A DNA stretch of 7,022 bases from ZC4RG17 sp036380875 (GTDB lineage Bacteria > Actinomycetota > Acidimicrobiia > Spongiisociales > ZC4RG35). This document shows, piece by piece, positions 5,324-7,022 of the stretch. Location: assembly GCA_036380875.1 (NCBI GenBank), contig DASVDX010000058.1, positions 1 to 7,022 of the forward strand, written 5' to 3'. How positions within the stretch are numbered: the stretch's first letter is position 1; each line of letters opens with the position of its first letter. The notes beneath the pieces are model-generated. The model ran no database searches and had not been told where the DNA came from. It saw nothing but the letters and a program-made list of their open reading frames with translations. The position numbers and the translations under genes were made by a program.

Positions 5324-7022
5324 ATGACTTCTTTCGCCAATCAAGAAGACCTAGCGGTCGCAGTGATCAAGGGTTTGGCCATGGATGCCGTCCAGAAGGC
5401 GAACTCGGGCCACCCGGGTATGCCCATGGGCATGGCTGACATCGCCGTCACACTCTGGGGTCGATATCTGACGGTCGACCCCGATGATCCCGCCTGGCCG
5501 GACAGGGACCGCTTCGTCCTTTCGAACGGCCACGGCTCGATGTTGCTGTATGCCCTGCTCCACCTGGCGGGTTTTCCGCTGACGATGGAGGACCTCAAGA
5601 GCTTCCGTCAGTGGGGGTCCCACACCGCCGGCCATCCCGAGATAAATCATCATCTCGGCATCGAGATGACCACAGGGCCTCTCGGCCAAGGCTTCGGGAC
5701 CGGAGTGGGGATGGCGATCGCAGAAGAGCATCTGCGAGCCCGTGTCGGAGAGGAACTGGTGGACCACCTGACTTTCGGATTCGTCTCCGACGGGGACCTC
5801 ATGGAGGGCATCTCGGCCGAGGCAGCGTCCCTCGCCGGCCATCTCGAGCTCGGCCGGCTCATCTACTACTACGACGACAATGAGATCTCTATCGACGGTG
5901 CCACCGACACGACGTTCACCGAAGACGTCGCCAAACGGTTCGAGGCGGTGAACTGGCACGTGGTCGATGTCGACGGTCACGATCGTGAGGCAATCGCCCA
6001 GGCGACCGAGGAAGCTCTGGCGACTGAGGACAGGCCGTCTTTGATCATCTGCCACACCGTGATAGCCCACGGAGCTCCCAACGCTCAGGGCACGGCGAAG
6101 TCGCACGGTTCGCCGCTCGGCGAAGACGAGGTCCGGGCGGCGAAGGCGGTCATCGGTCTGCCTCCTGAGGAGACCTTCTACGCGCCTCGAGAGGTGTACG
6201 AGTTCTTCGCCGCTGCGATGGAGCGAGGACGTTCAGCTCACCGCGAGTGGAAAGCTCGCTTCGAGACTGCAGATGGGAAAGCGAAGAAGCTGTGGGAGGA
6301 CATGCACAACCCAAAGCCGGTGTCCCTGGAGGGTCCGGCCTACGAGGTTGGGTCCTCCATTGCCACCCGCAACGTCAACAAGGACTTGTTCGGCGAGATC
6401 GCGGACAAGGTGCCAGGCTTCATCGGTGGGGCAGCCGACCTCGTGGAGTCCACCAAGACAGAGATCGACTCAGCTCACCCGTTCTCGGCAAACAATCGAG
6501 CCGGGCGAGACATCAAATTCGGGGTGCGAGAGCACGTCATGGGCACCGTGACCAACGGCATAGCTGTGCACGGAGGGCTCCGGCCATACGGAGCCACGTT
6601 CTTCGTCTTCAGCGACTACATGCGGCCGGCTGTTCGCCTGAGCGCCCTGATGAGAGCCCCCTCGATCTGGGTCTGGACCCACGACTCCGTATTCCTTGGA
6701 GAAGACGGTCCCACGCACCAGCCCATCGAGCATTTGGCTTCGCTTCGGGCGATGCCGAACCTTTGGGTCATTCGCCCGGCCGACGCCACCGAAACGGTCG
6801 AAGCTTGGGAAGTGGCTCTCAACCGTCATGACGGTCCGGTCGCCATCGTGCAAACCCGTCAGAACATCCCGATACTCGAGCGAGATCGGGGCGGCGTGGC
6901 CAAGGGCGGGTACGTGCTCAGAGATGGGAGCGATGTCGTCTTGGTCGCCACGGGCAGCGAGGTCCACGTTGCTCTCGGAGCTGCTGAACTGCTGGCACAA
7001 GAAGGTGTCACCGGTCGCGTGG
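5324..7022 (+). CDS. tkt: Transketolase (C-terminus outside window)
   Basis: Thiamine-diphosphate enzyme that moves two-carbon ketol units between sugar phosphates in the non-oxidative pentose phosphate pathway (or Calvin cycle, if present). The 566 residues seen fall short of the usual 650-680, so roughly 100 are missing past the window edge. N-terminal PP domain motifs include NSGHPGMPMGMA (27-38, substrate and cofactor histidine His30), SNGHGSMLLY (67-76), GHPE (103-106), TTGPLGQG (116-123) and the ThDP/metal motif SDGDLMEG (155-162) leading to DDNEISIDG (184-192). In the Pyr domain the catalytic glutamate is Glu403 in GVREH (400-404), followed by THDSVFLGEDGPTHQP starting at 452. In E. 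coli the ThDP motif begins GDG; here Ser155 replaces the first glycine. The lengths and motifs distinguish it from DXS and from split archaeal transketolases. Nothing in the window ties it functionally to the sulfur genes. Confidence 0.96.
   Translation, partial: MTSFANQEDLAVAVIKGLAMDAVQKANSGHPGMPMGMADIAVTLWGRYLTVDPDDPAWPDRDRFVLSNGHGSMLLYALLHLAGFPLTMEDLKSFRQWGSHTAGHPEINHHLGIEMTTGPLGQGFGTGVGMAIAEEHLRARVGEELVDHLTFGFVSDGDLMEGISAEAASLAGHLELGRLIYYYDDNEISIDGATDTTFTEDVAKRFEAVNWHVVDVDGHDREAIAQATEEALATEDRPSLIICHTVIAHGAPNAQGTAKSHGSPLGEDEVRAAKAVIGLPPEETFYAPREVYEFFAAAMERGRSAHREWKARFETADGKAKKLWEDMHNPKPVSLEGPAYEVGSSIATRNVNKDLFGEIADKVPGFIGGAADLVESTKTEIDSAHPFSANNRAGRDIKFGVREHVMGTVTNGIAVHGGLRPYGATFFVFSDYMRPAVRLSALMRAPSIWVWTHDSVFLGEDGPTHQPIEHLASLRAMPNLWVIRPADATETVEAWEVALNRHDGPVAIVQTRQNIPILERDRGGVAKGGYVLRDGSDVVLVATGSEVHVALGAAELLAQEGVTGRV

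Noticed and set aside
1..7022. Mobile elements, CRISPR arrays, tRNA or other structured RNA genes, toxin-antitoxin or defence genes.
   Set aside because: No terminal inverted repeats, regularly spaced repeats, transposase motifs or tRNA-like folds were seen. Nearly all of the sequence is accounted for by seven metabolic, transport and regulatory genes.

Overview
The window looks like the chromosome of a high-GC bacterium. GC content is about 60-65% by eye, GTG starts are used freely, and gene junctions are tight. Operon heads carry a TANNNT -10 box only 7-9 nt before the start codon, which suggests leaderless transcripts, while internal or divergent genes have clear Shine-Dalgarno sites. That mix fits Actinomycetota, perhaps a deep-branching group such as Acidimicrobiia. 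The assignment is inferred from style and not from any marker gene. I see no insertion sequence, phage gene, tRNA, rRNA or CRISPR.

Layout. Positions 1-907 (minus strand) hold the N-terminal half of an SLC13-type permease with a TrkA-C domain, cut by the window edge. A 98-bp divergent spacer (908-1005) separates it from a tight plus-strand cluster: cysD (1006-1917), cysN (1958-3241) and cysC (3241-3828). These are the two subunits of ATP sulfurylase and APS kinase. After 42 bp comes an Rrf2-family regulator with three cysteines (3871-4347). Its 3' end overlaps by 47 bp the 3' end of a minus-strand TauE/SafE-family permease (4301-5194). A 129-bp divergent spacer (5195-5323) then leads to a plus-strand transketolase (5324 to the window end), which is cut off.

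How it fits together. The SLC13 protein is a plausible sulfate importer. CysDN makes APS from sulfate and ATP, with GTP hydrolysis by CysN, and CysC phosphorylates APS to PAPS. TauE/SafE proteins export, or in some cases import, sulfite, sulfonates or related anions, and could act as a sulfur overflow valve. The Rrf2 protein has a C-X8-C-X5-C pattern like Fe-S-binding members (IscR, NsrR, RsrR). It is therefore a candidate sensor linking Fe-S, redox or cysteine status to sulfur assimilation. No PAPS/APS reductase, sulfite reductase or cysteine synthase gene lies in the window, so the fate of PAPS is not visible here. The transketolase belongs to central carbon metabolism and may simply be a neighbour.

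The most interesting signal is a pair of 17-bp near-palindromes, one at the rrf2 start (3852-3868) and one in the tauE leader (5212-5228). Both have 7 of 8 paired positions, the same mismatch position and a shared symmetric skeleton T..A.TA...T..T..A. They could be operators of the Rrf2 protein, which would make rrf2-tauE (and possibly cysDNC) a small regulon. The families themselves are all known; I found no clearly unprecedented system.
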